Shown in pieces: positions 38,193 to 51,674 of a DNA stretch of 64,000 bases. Both the position numbers and the translations under genes were made by a program. Under the pieces are notes generated by a model. It was not told the DNA's origin and ran no database searches. It saw nothing but the letters and a program-made list of their open reading frames with translations. This DNA comes from Parapristionchus giblindavisi (Eukaryota; Nematoda; Chromadorea; Rhabditida; Diplogasteridae). Every line of letters starts with the position of its first letter. Position 1 is the stretch's first letter. Location of the stretch: positions 62,001 through 126,000 of the forward strand of contig CALSFV010000014.1 in the NCBI GenBank assembly GCA_943737045.1. Direction: 5' to 3'.

Positions 38193-41100
38193 AAGTGTGT
38201 CTCATTCAGAATTTTTTCCTCTTTCACATACTATATCACTTGCTGAGTATCATTGCCAATTTGACTTGTAACGAACTGTTTTGTACCAAAAACAGAGAGT
38301 ACTGAAAGGTAAATTTACTTATTGGCCGTACTTACCACTTTGAAATAGTTCATCTTATTCAGAAGTTTTCGCTCTTTCATTTGGTATATGACACGATAGG
38401 TTTCATATCCATTTTCAAATTTCTCACGTTATCTTGATCATATCAGAGTAAAAGCTACTTTTGTACTTCGATCATTATAGCAGCAGTAAAATATTACAGA
38501 TCGACATGACCTGAAGTGTGTCTCATTCAGAATTTTTTCCTCTTTCACATACTATATCACTTGCTGAGTGTCATTGACAATTTGACTTGTAACGAACTGT
38601 TTTGTACCAAAAACAGAGAGTACCGAAAGATAAATTTACATATTGGCCGTACTGACCACATTGAAATAGTTTATCTCATTCAGAATTTTTCGCTCTTTCA
38701 TTTGGTATATGACACGATAGGTTTCAATTTCATTTTCACATTTCTCAAGTAATCTTGATCATATCAGAGTAAAAGCTACTTTTGTACTTCGATCATTATA
38801 GCAGCAGTAAAATATTACAGATTGACATGACCTGAAGTGTGTCTCATTCAGAATTTTTTCCTCTTTCACATAGTATATCACTCGCTGAGTATCATTGACA
38901 ATTTGACTTGTAACGAACTGTTTTGTACCAGAAACAGAGAGTACTGAAAGATAAATTTACATATTTTCCGTACTGACCACTTTGAAATAGTTTATCTTAT
39001 TCAGAATATTTCGCTCTTTCATTTTGTATATGACACGATAGGTTTCATTTTCATTTTCAAATTTCTCAAGTTATCTTGATCATATCAGAGTAAAAGCTAC
39101 TTTTGTACTTCGATCATTATAGCAGCAGTAAAATATTACAGATCGACATGACCTGAAGTGTGTCTCATTCAGAATTTTTTCCCCTTTCACATAGTATATC
39201 ACTCGCTGAGTATCATTGCCAATTTGACTTGTAACGAACTGTTTTGTACCAAAAAAAGAGAGTACTGAAAGATAAATTTACATATTGGCCGTACTGACCA
39301 CTTTGAAATAGTTTATCTTATTCAGAATTTTTCGCTCTTTCATTTGGTATATGACACGATAGGTTTCATTTTCATTTACAAATTTCTCAAGTTATCTTGA
39401 TCATATCAGAGTAAAAGCTACTTTTGTACTTCGATCATTATAGCAGCAGTAAAATATTACAGATTGACATGACCTGAAGTGTGTCTCATTCAGAATTTTT
39501 TCCTCTTTCACATACTATATCACTTGCTGAGTGTCATTGACAATTTGACTTGTAACGAACTGTTTTGTACCAAAAACAGAGAGTACCGAAAGATAAATTT
39601 ACATATTGGCCGTACTGACCACATTGAAATAGTTTATCTTAGTCAGAATTTTTCGCTCTTTCATTTGGTATATGACGCGGTAGGTTTCATTTTCATTTTC
39701 ACATTTCTCAAGTTATCTTGATCATATCAGAGTAAAAGCTACTTTTGTACTTCGATCATTATAGCAGCAGTAAAATATTACAGATTGACATGACCTGAAG
39801 TGTGTCTCATTCAGAATTTTTTCCTCTTTCACATACTATATCACTTGCTGAGTATCATTGCCAATTTGACTTGTAACGAACTGTTTTGTACTAAAAACAG
39901 AGAGTACTGAAAGGTAAATTTACTTATTGGCCGTACTTACCACTTTGAAATAGTTCATCTTATTCAGAAGTTTTCGCTCTTTCATTTGGTATATGACACG
40001 ATAGGTTTCATATTCATTTTCAAATTTCTCACGTTATCTTGATCATATCAGAGTAAAAGCTACTTTTGTACTTCGATCATTATAGCAGCAGTAAAATATT
40101 ACAGATCGACATGACCTGAAGTGTGTCTCATTCAGAATTTTTTCCTCTTTCACATACTATATCACTTGCTGAGTGTCATTGACAATTTGACTTGTAACGA
40201 ACTGTTTTGTACCAAAAACAGAGAGTACCGAAAGATAAATTTACATATTGGCCGTACTGACCACATTGAAATAGTTTATCTCATTCAGAATTTTTCGCTC
40301 TTTCATTTGGTATATGACACGATAGGTTTCAATTTCATTTTCACATTTCTCAAGTAATCTTGATCATATCAGAGTAAAAGCTACTTTTGTACTTCGATCA
40401 TTATAGCAGCAGTAAAATATTACAGATTGACATGACCTGAAGTGTGTCTCATTCAGAATTTTTTCCTCTTTCACATAGTATATCACTCGCTGAGTATCAT
40501 TGACAATTTGACTTGTAACGAACTGTTTTGTACCAGAAACAGAGAGTACTGAAAGATAAATTTACATATTTTCCGTACTGACCACTTTGAAATAGTTTAT
40601 CTTATTCAGAATTTTTCGCTCTTTCATTTGGTATATGACACGATAGGTTTCAATTTCATTTTCACATTTCTCAAGTAATCTTGATCATATCAGAGTAAAA
40701 GCTACTTTTGTACTTCGATCATTATAGCAGCAGTAAAATATTACAGATTGACATGACCTGAAGTGTGTCTCATTCAGAATTTTTTCCTCTTTCACATAGT
40801 ATATCACTCGCTGAGTATCATTGACAATTTGACTTGTAACGAACTGTTTTGTACCAGAAACAGAGAGTACTGAAAGATAAATTTACATATTTTCCGTACT
40901 GACCACTTTGAAATAGTTTATCTTATTCAGAATATTTCGCTCTTTCATTTTGTATATGACACGATAGGTTTCATTTTCATTTTCAAATTTCTCAAGTTAT
41001 CTTGATCATATCAGAGTAAAAGCTACTTTTGTACTTCGATCATTATAGCAGCAGTAAAATATTACAGATCGACATGACCTGAAGTGTGTCTCATTCAGAA

Positions 41101-41402
41101 TTTTTTCCCCTTTCACATAGTATATCACTCGCTGAGTATCATTGCCAATTTGACTTGTAACGAACTGTTTTGTACCAAAAAAAGAGAGTACTGAAAGATA
41201 AATTTACATATTGGCCGTACTGACCACTTTGAAATAGTTTATCTTATTCAGAATTTTTCGCTCTTTCATTTGGTATATGACACGATAGGTTTCATTTTCA
41301 TTTACAAATTTCTCAAGTTATCTTGATCATATCAGAGTAAAAGCTACTTTTGTACTTCGATCATTATAGCAGCAGTAAAATATTACAGATTGACATGACC
41401 TG
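38193..41402. repeat. 5- and 6-monomer higher-order unit (M N (P) O F G), first copies
   Basis: The order is M (38193), N (38514), O (38835), F (39156), G (39477), then M (39798), N (40119), P (40440), O (40761), F (41082), with G next at 41403. M has 'cagaagttttc' and 'ctcacgttatc'. N has 'tctcattcag', 'ttcaatttc' and 'aagtaatc'. O has 97g, 'ttttccg' and 'aatattt'. F has 'cccctttc' and 'aaaaaaagag'. The second round differs from the first only by the extra P monomer, turning a 1,605-bp unit into a 1,926-bp one. The 6-monomer form recurs at 50712-52637, and five of its six members recur at 52638-54242. Confidence 0.8.
40440..40760. repeat. Chimeric monomer P (O-left / N-right)
   Basis: The left part has O states (97g, 132-133 tt, 147t, 164t) and the right part has N states (174t, 191g, 214a, 226c, 238a). 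The switch lies between 40603 (site 164, still O) and 40613 (site 174, already N), a 9-base interval containing 'attcagaat'. P sits between an N and an O, exactly the product expected when O on one strand recombines with N one monomer earlier on its partner. Further copies start at 45576, 51354 and 53280. Confidence 0.75.
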
Positions 41403-44400
41403 AAGTGTGTCTCATTCAGAATTTTTTCCTCTTTCACATACTATATCACTTGCTGAGTGTCATTGACAATTTGACTTGTAACGAACTGTTTTGTACCAAA
41501 AACAGAGAGTACCGAAAGATAAATTTACATATTGGCCGTACTGACCACATTGAAATAGTTTATCTTAGTCAGAATTTTTCGCTCTTTCATTTGGTATATG
41601 ACGCGGTAGGTTTCATTTTCATTTTCACATTTCTCAAGTTATCTTGATCATATCAGAGTAAAAGCTACTTTTGTACTTCGATCATTATAGCAGCAGTAAA
41701 ATATTACAGATTGACATGACCTGAAGTGTGTCTCATTCAGAATTTTTTCCTCTTTCGCATAGTATATCACTCGCTGAGTATCATTGCCAATTTGACTTGT
41801 AACGAACTGTTTTGTACCAAAAACAGAGAGTACTGAAAGATAAATTGACATATTGGCCGTACTTACCACTTTGAAATAGTTCATCTTATTCAGAATTTTT
41901 CGCTCTTTCATTTGGTATATGACACGATAGGTTTCATATTCATTTTCAAATTTCTCAAGTTATCTTGATCATATCAGAGTAAAAGCTACTTTTGTACTTC
42001 GATCATTATAGCAGCAGTAAAATATTACAGATCGACATGACCTGAAGTGTGTCTCATTCAGAATTTTTTCCTCTTTCACATACTATATCACTTGCTGAGT
42101 GTCATTGACAATTTGACTTGTAACGAACTGTTTTGTACCAAAAACAGAGAGTACCGAAAGATAAATTTACATATTGGCCGTACTGACCACATTGAAATAG
42201 TTTATCTTAGTCAGAATTTTTCGCTCTTTCATTTGGTATATGACGCGGTAGGTTTCATTTTCATTTTCACATTTCTCAAGTTATCTTGATCATATCAGAG
42301 TAAAAGCTACTTTTGTACTTCGATCATTATAGCAGCAGTAAAATATTACAGATCGACATGACCTGAAGTGTGTCTCATTCAGAATTTTTTCCTCTTTCAC
42401 ATAGTATATCACTTGCTGAGTGTCATTGACAATTTGACTTGTAACGAACTGTTTTGTACCAAAAACAGAGAGTACCGAAAGATAAATTTACATATTGGCC
42501 GTACTGACCACATTGAAATAGTTTATCTTATTCAGAATTTTTCGCTCTTTCATTTGGTATATGACACGATAGGTTTCATTTTCATTTTCACATTTCTCAA
42601 GTTATCTTGATCATATCAGAGTAAAAGCTACTTTTGTACTTCGATCATTATAGAAGCAGTAAAATATTACAGATTGACATGACCTGAAGTGTGTCTCATT
42701 CAGAATTTTTTCCTCTTTCACATAGTATATCACTTGCTGAGTGTCATTGACAATTTGACTTGTAACGAACTGTTTTGTACCAAAAACAGAGAGTACCGAA
42801 AGATAAATTTACATATTGGCCGTACTGACCACATTGAAATAGTTTATCTTATTCAGAATTTTTCGCTCTTTCATTTGGTATATGACACGATAGGTATCAT
42901 TTTCATTTTCAAATTTCTCAAGTTATCTTGATCATATCAGAGTAAAAGCTACTTTTGTACTTCGATCATTATAGCAGCAGAAAAATATTACAGATTGACA
43001 TGACCTGAAGTGTGTCTCATTCAGAATTTTTTCCTCTTTCACATAGTATATCACTTGCTGAGTGTCATTGACAATTTGACTTGTAACGAACTGTTTTGTA
43101 CCAAAAACAGAGAGTACCGAAAGATAAATTTACATATTGGCCGTACTGACCACATTGAAATAGTTTATCTTATTCAGAATTTTTCGCTCTTTCATTTGGT
43201 ATATGACACGATAGGTTTCATTTTCATTTTCACATTTCTCAAGTTATCTTGATCATATCAGAGTAAAAGCTACTTTTGTACTTCGATCATTATAGCAGCA
43301 GTAAAATATTACAGATCGACATGACCTGAAGTGTGTCTCATTCAGAATTTTTTCCTCTTTCACATACTATATCACTTGCTGAGTGTCATTGACAATTTGA
43401 CTTGTAACGAACTGTTTTGTACCAAAAACAGAGAGTACCGAAAGATAAATTTACATATTGGCCGTACTGACCACATTGAAATAGTTTATCTTAGTCAGAA
43501 TTTTTCGCTCTTTCATTTGGTATATGACGCGGTAGGTTTCATTTTCATTTTCACATTTCTCAAGTTATCTTGATCATATCAGAGTAAAAGCTACTTTTGT
43601 ACTTCGATCATTATAGCAGCAGTAAAATATTACAGATCGACATGACCTGAAGTGTGTCTCATTCAGAATTTTTTCCTCTTTCACATAGTATATCACTCGC
43701 TGAGTATCATTGACAATTTGACTTGTAACGAACTGTTTTGTACCAAAAACAGAGAGTACCGAAAGATAAATTTACATATTGGCCGTACTGACCACATTGA
43801 AATAGTTTATCTTAGTCAGAATTTTTCGCTCTTTCATTTGGTATATGACGCGGTAGGTTTCATTTTCATTTTCACATTTCTCAAGTAATCTTGATCATAT
43901 CAGAGTAAAAGCTACTTTTGTACTTCGATCATTATAGCAGCAGTAAAATATTACAGATTGACATGACCTGAAGTGTGTCTCATTCAGAATTTTTTCCTCT
44001 TTCACATAGTATATCACTCGCTGAGTATCATTGACAATTTGACTTGTAACGAACTGTTTTGTACCAGAAACAGAGAGTACTGAAAGATAAATTTACATAT
44101 TTTCCGTACTGACCACTTTGAAATAGTTTATCTTATTCAGAATATTTCGCTCTTTCATTTTGTATATGACACGATAGGTTTCATTTTCATTTTCAAATTT
44201 CTCAAGTTATCTTGATCATATCAGAGTAAAAGCTACTTTTGTACTTCGATCATTATAGCAGCAGTAAAATATTACAGATCGACATGACCTGAAGTGTGTC
44301 TCATTCAGAATTTTTTCCCCTTTCACATAGTATATCACTCGCTGAGTATCATTGCCAATTTGACTTGTAACGAACTGTTTTGTACCAAAAAAAGAGAGTA

Positions 44401-45896
44401 CTGAAAGATAAATTTACATATTGGCCGTACTGACCACTTTGAAATAGTTTATCTTATTCAGAATTTTTCGCTCTTTCATTTGGTATATGACACGATAGGT
44501 TTCATTTTCATTTACAAATTTCTCAAGTTATCTTGATCATATCAGAGTAAAAGCTACTTTTGTACTTCGATCATTATAGCAGCAGTAAAATATTACAGAT
44601 TGACATGACCTGAAGTGTGTCTCATTCAGAATTTTTTCCTCTTTCACATACTATATCACTTGCTGAGTGTCATTGACAATTTGACTTGTAACGAACTGTT
44701 TTGTACCAAAAACAGAGAGTACCGAAAGATAAATTTACATATTGGCCGTACTGACCACATTGAAATAGTTTATCTTAGTCAGAATTTTTCGCTCTTTCAT
44801 TTGGTATATGACGCGGTAGGTTTCATTTTCATTTTCACATTTCTCAAGTTATCTTGATCATATCAGAGTAAAAGCTACTTTTGTACTTCGATCATTATAG
44901 CAGCAGTAAAATATTACAGATTGACATGACCTGAAGTGTGTCTCATTCAGAATTTTTTCCTCTTTCACATACTATATCACTTGCTGAGTATCATTGCCAA
45001 TTTGACTTGTAACGAACTGTTTTGTACCAAAAACAGAGAGTACTGAAAGGTAAATTTACTTATTGGCCGTAATTACCACTTTGAAATAGTTCATCTTATT
45101 CAGAAGTTTTCGCTCTTTCATTTGGTATATGACACGATAGGTTTCATATTCATTTTCAAATTTCTCACGTTATCTTGATCATATCAGAGTAAAAGCTACT
45201 TTTGTACTTCGATCATTATAGCAGCAGTAAAATATTACAGATCGACATGACCTGAAGTGTGTCTCATTCAGAATTTTTTCCTCTTTCACATACTATATCA
45301 CTTGCTGAGTGTCATTGACAATTTGACTTGTAACGAACTGTTTTGTACCAAAAACAGAGAGTACCGAAAGATAAATTTACATATTGGCCGTACTGACCAC
45401 ATTGAAATAGTTTATCTCATTCAGAATTTTTCGCTCTTTCATTTGGTATATGACACGATAGGTTTCAATTTCATTTTCACATTTCTCAAGTAATCTTGAT
45501 CATATCAGAGTAAAAGCTACTTTTGTACTTCGATCATTATAGCAGCAGTAAAATATTACAGATTGACATGACCTGAAGTGTGTCTCATTCAGAATTTTTT
45601 CCTCTTTCACATAGTATATCACTCGCTGAGTATCATTGACAATTTGACTTGTAACGAACTGTTTTGTACCAGAAACAGAGAGTACTGAAAGATAAATTTA
45701 CATATTTTCCGTACTGACCACTTTGAAATAGTTTATCTTATTCAGAATTTTTCGCTCTTTCATTTGGTATATGACACGATAGGTTTCAATTTCATTTTCA
45801 CATTTCTCAAGTAATCTTGATCATATCAGAGTAAAAGCTACTTTTGTACTTCGATCATTATAGCAGCAGTAAAATATTACAGATTGACATGACCTG
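41403..45896. repeat. 14-monomer higher-order unit, copy 1 (4,494 bp)
   Basis: The order is G, A3, G, H2, Q, R, G, S, O, F, G, M, N, P, starting at 41403, 41724, 42045, 42366, 42687, 43008, 43329, 43650, 43971, 44292, 44613, 44934, 45255 and 45576. A3 is A-like with 'gcatag', 'catattcat' and 310c. H2 has 'tagaagcag' (289a). Q has 'aggtatcattttc' and 'cagaaaaatat' (295a). R is Q-like without the former and with 'ttttcacatt'. The same order begins again at 45897. Private changes postdating the duplication include g at 41847 ('aaattgaca') and 'ccgtaattacc' near 45070. Confidence 0.85.
43650..43970. repeat. Chimeric monomer S (O-left / G-middle / N-like end)
   Basis: The left part has O/J states (39g, 49c, 57a), switching to G states (97a, 111c, 166g, 201g, 204g) between 43707 and 43745, inside the quiet block around monomer positions 66-93. 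The last part has 'aagtaatc' (238a), which is otherwise an N/P feature. S lies between a G and an O, again the order expected from a one-monomer-offset exchange. Other copies start at 48144 and 49428. Confidence 0.65.
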
Positions 45897-48800
45897 AAGT
45901 GTGTCTCATTCAGAATTTTTTCCTCTTTCACATACTATATCACTTGCTGAGTGTCATTGACAATTTGACTTGTAACGAACTGTTTTGTACCAAAAACAGA
46001 GAGTACCGAAAGATAAATTTACATATTGGCCGTACTGACCACATTGAAATAGTTTATCTTAGTCAGAATTTTTCGCTCTTTCATTTGGTATATGACGCGG
46101 TAGGTTTCATTTTCATTTTCACATTTCTCAAGTTATCTTGATCATATCAGAGTAAAAGCTACTTTTGTACTTCGATCATTATAGCAGCAGTAAAATATTA
46201 CAGATTGACATGACCTGAAGTGTGTCTCATTCAGAATTTTTTCCTCTTTCGCATAGTATATCACTCGCTGAGTATCATTGCCAATTTGACTTGTAACGAA
46301 CTGTTTTGTACCAAAAACAGAGAGTACTGAAAGATAAATTTACATATTGGCCGTACTTACCACTTTGAAATAGTTCATCTTATTCAGAATTTTTCGCTCT
46401 TTCATTTGGTATATGACACGATAGGTTTCATATTCATTTTCAAATTTCTCAAGTTATCTTGATCATATCAGAGTAAAAGCTACTTTTGTACTTCGATCAT
46501 TATAGCAGCAGTAAAATATTACAGATCGACATGACCTGAAGTGTGTCTCATTCAGAATTTTTTCCTCTTTCACATACTATATCACTTGCTGAGTGTCATT
46601 GACAATTTGACTTGTAACGAACTGTTTTGTACCAAAAACAGAGAGTACCGAAAGATAAATTTACATATTGGCCGTACTGACCACATTGAAATAGTTTATC
46701 TTAGTCAGAATTTTTCGCTCTTTCATTTGGTATATGACGCGGTAGGTTTCATTTTCATTTTCACATTTCTCAAGTTATCTTGATCATATCAGAGTAAAAG
46801 CTACTTTTGTACTTCGATCATTATAGCAGCAGTAAAATATTACAGATCGACATGACCTGAAGTGTGTCTCATTCAGAATTTTTTCCTCTTTCACATAGTA
46901 TATCACTTGCTGAGTGTCATTGACAATTTGACTTGTAACGAACTGTTTTGTACCAAAAACAGAGAGTACCGAAAGATAAATTTACATATTGGCCGTACTG
47001 ACCACATTGAAATAGTTTATCTTATTCAGAATTTTTCGCTCTTTCATTTGGTATATGACACGATAGGTTTCATTTTCATTTTCACATTTCTCAAGTTATC
47101 TTGATCATATCAGAGTAAAAGCTACTTTTGTACTTCGATCATTATAGAAGCAGTAAAATATTACAGATTGACATGACCTGAAGTGTGTCTCATTCAGAAT
47201 TTTTTCCTCTTTCACATAGTATATCACTTGCTGAGTGTCATTGACAATTTGACTTGTAACGAACTGTTTTGTACCAAAAACAGAGAGTACCGAAAGATAA
47301 ATTTACATATTGGCCGTACTGACCACATTGAAATAGTTTATCTTATTCAGAATTTTTCGCTCTTTCATTTGGTATATGACACGATAGGTATCATTTTCAT
47401 TTTCAAATTTCTCAAGTTATCTTGATCATATCAGAGTAAAAGCTACTTTTGTACTTCGATCATTATAGCAGCAGAAAAATATTACAGATTGACATGACCT
47501 GAAGTGTGTCTCATTCAGAATTTTTTCCTCTTTCACATAGTATATCACTTGCTGAGTGTCATTGACAATTTGACTTGTAACGAACTGTTTTGTACCAAAA
47601 ACAGAGAGTACCGAAAGATAAATTTACATATTGGCCGTACTGACCACATTGAAATAGTTTATCTTATTCAGAATTTTTCGCTCTTTCATTTGGTATATGA
47701 CACGATAGGTTTCATTTTCATTTTCACATTTCTCAAGTTATCTTGATCATATCAGAGTAAAAGCTACTTTTGTACTTCGATCATTATAGCAGCAGTAAAA
47801 TATTACAGATCGACATGACCTGAAGTGTGTCTCATTCAGAATTTTTTCCTCTTTCACATACTATATCACTTGCTGAGTGTCATTGACAATTTGACTTGTA
47901 ACGAACTGTTTTGTACCAAAAACAGAGAGTACCGAAAGATAAATTTACATATTGGCCGTACTGACCACATTGAAATAGTTTATCTTAGTCAGAATTTTTC
48001 GCTCTTTCATTTGGTATATGACGCGGTAGGTTTCATTTTCATTTTCACATTTCTCAAGTTATCTTGATCATATCAGAGTAAAAGCTACTTTTGTACTTCG
48101 ATCATTATAGCAGCAGTAAAATATTACAGATCGACATGACCTGAAGTGTGTCTCATTCAGAATTTTTTCCTCTTTCACATAGTATATCACTCGCTGAGTA
48201 TCATTGACAATTTGACTTGTAACGAACTGTTTTGTACCAAAAACAGAGAGTACCGAAAGATAAATTTACATATTGGCCGTACTGACCACATTGAAATAGT
48301 TTATCTTAGTCAGAATTTTTCGCTCTTTCATTTGGTATATGACGCGGTAGGTTTCATTTTCATTTTCACATTTCTCAAGTAATCTTGATCATATCAGAGT
48401 AAAAGCTACTTTTGTACTTCGATCATTATAGCAGCAGTAAAATATTACAGATTGACATGACCTGAAGTGTGTCTCATTCAGAATTTTTTCCTCTTTCACA
48501 TAGTATATCACTCGCTGAGTATCATTGACAATTTGACTTGTAACGAACTGTTTTGTACCAGAAACAGAGAGTACTGAAAGATAAATTTACATATTTTCCG
48601 TACTGACCACTTTGAAATAGTTTATCTTATTCAGAATATTTCGCTCTTTCATTTTGTATATGACACGATAGGTTTCATTTTCATTTTCAAATTTCTCAAG
48701 TTATCTTGATCATATCAGAGTAAAAGCTACTTTTGTACTTCGATCATTATAGCAGCAGTAAAATATTACAGATCGACATGACCTGAAGTGTGTCTCATTC

Positions 48801-51674
48801 AGAATTTTTTCCCCTTTCACATAGTATATCACTCGCTGAGTATCATTGCCAATTTGACTTGTAACGAACTGTTTTGTACCAAAAAAAGAGAGTACTGAAA
48901 GATAAATTTACATATTGGCCGTACTGACCACTTTGAAATAGTTTATCTTATTCAGAATTTTTCGCTCTTTCATTTGGTATATGACACGATAGGTTTCATT
49001 TTCATTTACAAATTTCTCAAGTTATCTTGATCATATCAGAGTAAAAGCTACTTTTGTACTTCGATCATTATAGCAGCAGTAAAATATTACAGATCGACAT
49101 GACCTGAAGTGTGTCTCATTCAGAATTTTTTCCTCTTTCACATACTATATCACTTGCTGAGTGTCATTGACAATTTGACTTGTAACGAACTGTTTTGTAC
49201 CAAAAACAGAGAGTACCGAAAGATAAATTTACATATTGGCCGTACTGACCACATTGAAATAGTTTATCTTAGTCAGAATTTTTCGCTCTTTCATTTGGTA
49301 TATGACGCGGTAGGTTTCATTTTCATTTTCACATTTCTCAAGTTATCTTGATCATATCAGAGTAAAAGCTACTTTTGTACTTCGATCATTATAGCAGCAG
49401 TAAAATATTACAGATCGACATGACCTGAAGTGTGTCTCATTCAGAATTTTTTCCTCTTTCACATAGTATATCACTCGCTGAGTATCATTGACAATTTGAC
49501 TTGTAACGAACTGTTTTGTACCAAAAACAGAGAGTACCGAAAGATAAATTTACATATTGGCCGTACTGACCACATTGAAATAGTTTATCTTAGTCAGAAT
49601 TTTTCGCTCTTTCATTTGGTATATGACGCGGTAGGTTTCATTTTCATTTTCACATTTCTCAAGTAATCTTGATCATATCAGAGTAAAAGCTACTTTTGTA
49701 CTTCGATCATTATAGCAGCAGTAAAATATTACAGATTGACATGACCTGAAGTGTGTCTCATTCAGAATTTTTTCCTCTTTCACATAGTATATCACTCGCT
49801 GAGTATCATTGACAATTTGACTTGTAACGAACTGTTTTGTACCAGAAACAGAGAGTACTGAAAGATAAATTTACATATTTTCCGTACTGACCACTTTGAA
49901 ATAGTTTATCTTATTCAGAATATTTCGCTCTTTCATTTTGTATATGACACGATAGGTTTCATTTTCATTTTCAAATTTCTCAAGTTATCTTGATCATATC
50001 AGAGTAAAAGCTACTTTTGTACTTCGATCATTATAGCAGCAGTAAAATATTACAGATCGACATGACCTGAAGTGTGTCTCATTCAGAATTTTTTCCCCTT
50101 TCACATAGTATATCACTCGCTGAGTATCATTGCCAATTTGACTTGTAACGAACTGTTTTGTACCAAAAAAAGAGAGTACTGAAAGATAAATTTACATATT
50201 GGCCGTACTGACCACTTTGAAATAGTTTATCTTATTCAGAATTTTTCGCTCTTTCATTTGGTATATGACACGATAGGTTTCATTTTCATTTACAAATTTC
50301 TCAAGTTATCTTGATCATATCAGAGTAAAAGCTACTTTTGTACTTCGATCATTATAGCAGCAGTAAAATATTACAGATTGACATGACCTGAAGTGTGTCT
50401 CATTCAGAATTTTTTCCTCTTTCACATACTATATCACTTGCTGAGTGTCATTGACAATTTGACTTGTAACGAACTGTTTTGTACCAAAAACAGAGAGTAC
50501 CGAAAGATAAATTTACATATTGGCCGTACTGACCACATTGAAATAGTTTATCTTAGTCAGAATTTTTCGCTCTTTCATTTGGTATATGACGCGGTAGGTT
50601 TCATTTTCATTTTCACATTTCTCAAGTTATCTTGATCATATCAGAGTAAAAGCTACTTTTGTACTTCGATCATTATAGCAGCAGTAAAATATTACAGATT
50701 GACATGACCTGAAGTGTGTCTCATTCAGAATTTTTTCCTCTTTCACATACTATATCACTTGCTGAGTATCATTGCCAATTTGACTTGTAACGAACTGTTT
50801 TGTACCAAAAACAGAGAGTACTGAAAGGTAAATTTACTTATTGGCCGTACTTACCACTTTGAAATAGTTCATCTTATTCAGAAGTTTTCGCTCTTTCATT
50901 TGGTATATGACACGATAGGTTTCATATTCATTTTCAAATTTCTCACGTTATCTTGATCATATCAGAGTAAAAGCTACTTTTGTACTTCGATCATTATAGC
51001 AGCAGTAAAATATTACAGATCGACATGACCTGAAGTGTGTCTCATTCAGAATTTTTTCCTCTTTCACATACTATATCACTTGCTGAGTGTCATTGACAAT
51101 TTGACTTGTAACGAACTGTTTTGTACCAAAAACAGAGAGTACCGAAAGATAAATTTACATATTGGCCGTACTGACCACATTGAAATAGTTTATCTCATTC
51201 AGAATTTTTCGCTCTTTCATTTGGTATATGACACGATAGGTTTCAATTTCATTTTCACATTTCTCAAGTAATCTTGATCATATCAGAGTAAAAGCTACTT
51301 TTGTACTTCGATCATTATAGCAGCAGTAAAATATTACAGATTGACATGACCTGAAGTGTGTCTCATTCAGAATTTTTTCCTCTTTCACATAGTATATCAC
51401 TCGCTGAGTATCATTGACAATTTGACTTGTAACGAACTGTTTTGTACCAGAAACAGAGAGTACTGAAAGATAAATTTACATATTTTCCGTACTGACCACT
51501 TTGAAATAGTTTATCTTATTCAGAATTTTTCGCTCTTTCATTTGGTATATGACACGATAGGTTTCAATTTCATTTTCACATTTCTCAAGTAATCTTGATC
51601 ATATCAGAGTAAAAGCTACTTTTGTACTTCGATCATTATAGCAGCAGTAAAATATTACAGATTGACATGACCTG
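45897..51674. repeat. 14-monomer higher-order unit, copy 2, with a 4-monomer expansion
   Basis: Monomers from 45897 to 49106 repeat the order of 41403-44612 at a spacing of 4,494 bp, including 'tagaagcag' (H2 at 46860) and 'cagaaaaatat' (Q at 47181). The group G-S-O-F (47823-49106) is then repeated at 49107-50390, followed by G, M, N, P (50391-51674), so the unit regains the copy 1 order after an added 1,284 bp. The junction is visible: the F monomer at 48786 keeps F states to site 223 ('catttacaaat') but ends with 310c, the state that precedes G at 47823, placing the exchange between about 49010 and 49095. Confidence 0.8.

Noticed and set aside
41648..41911. Minus-strand open frame of 87 codons
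   Set aside because: It exists only because a single private base (g at 41847) removes a stop present in the other monomers. The duplicate monomer at 46218 lacks it.
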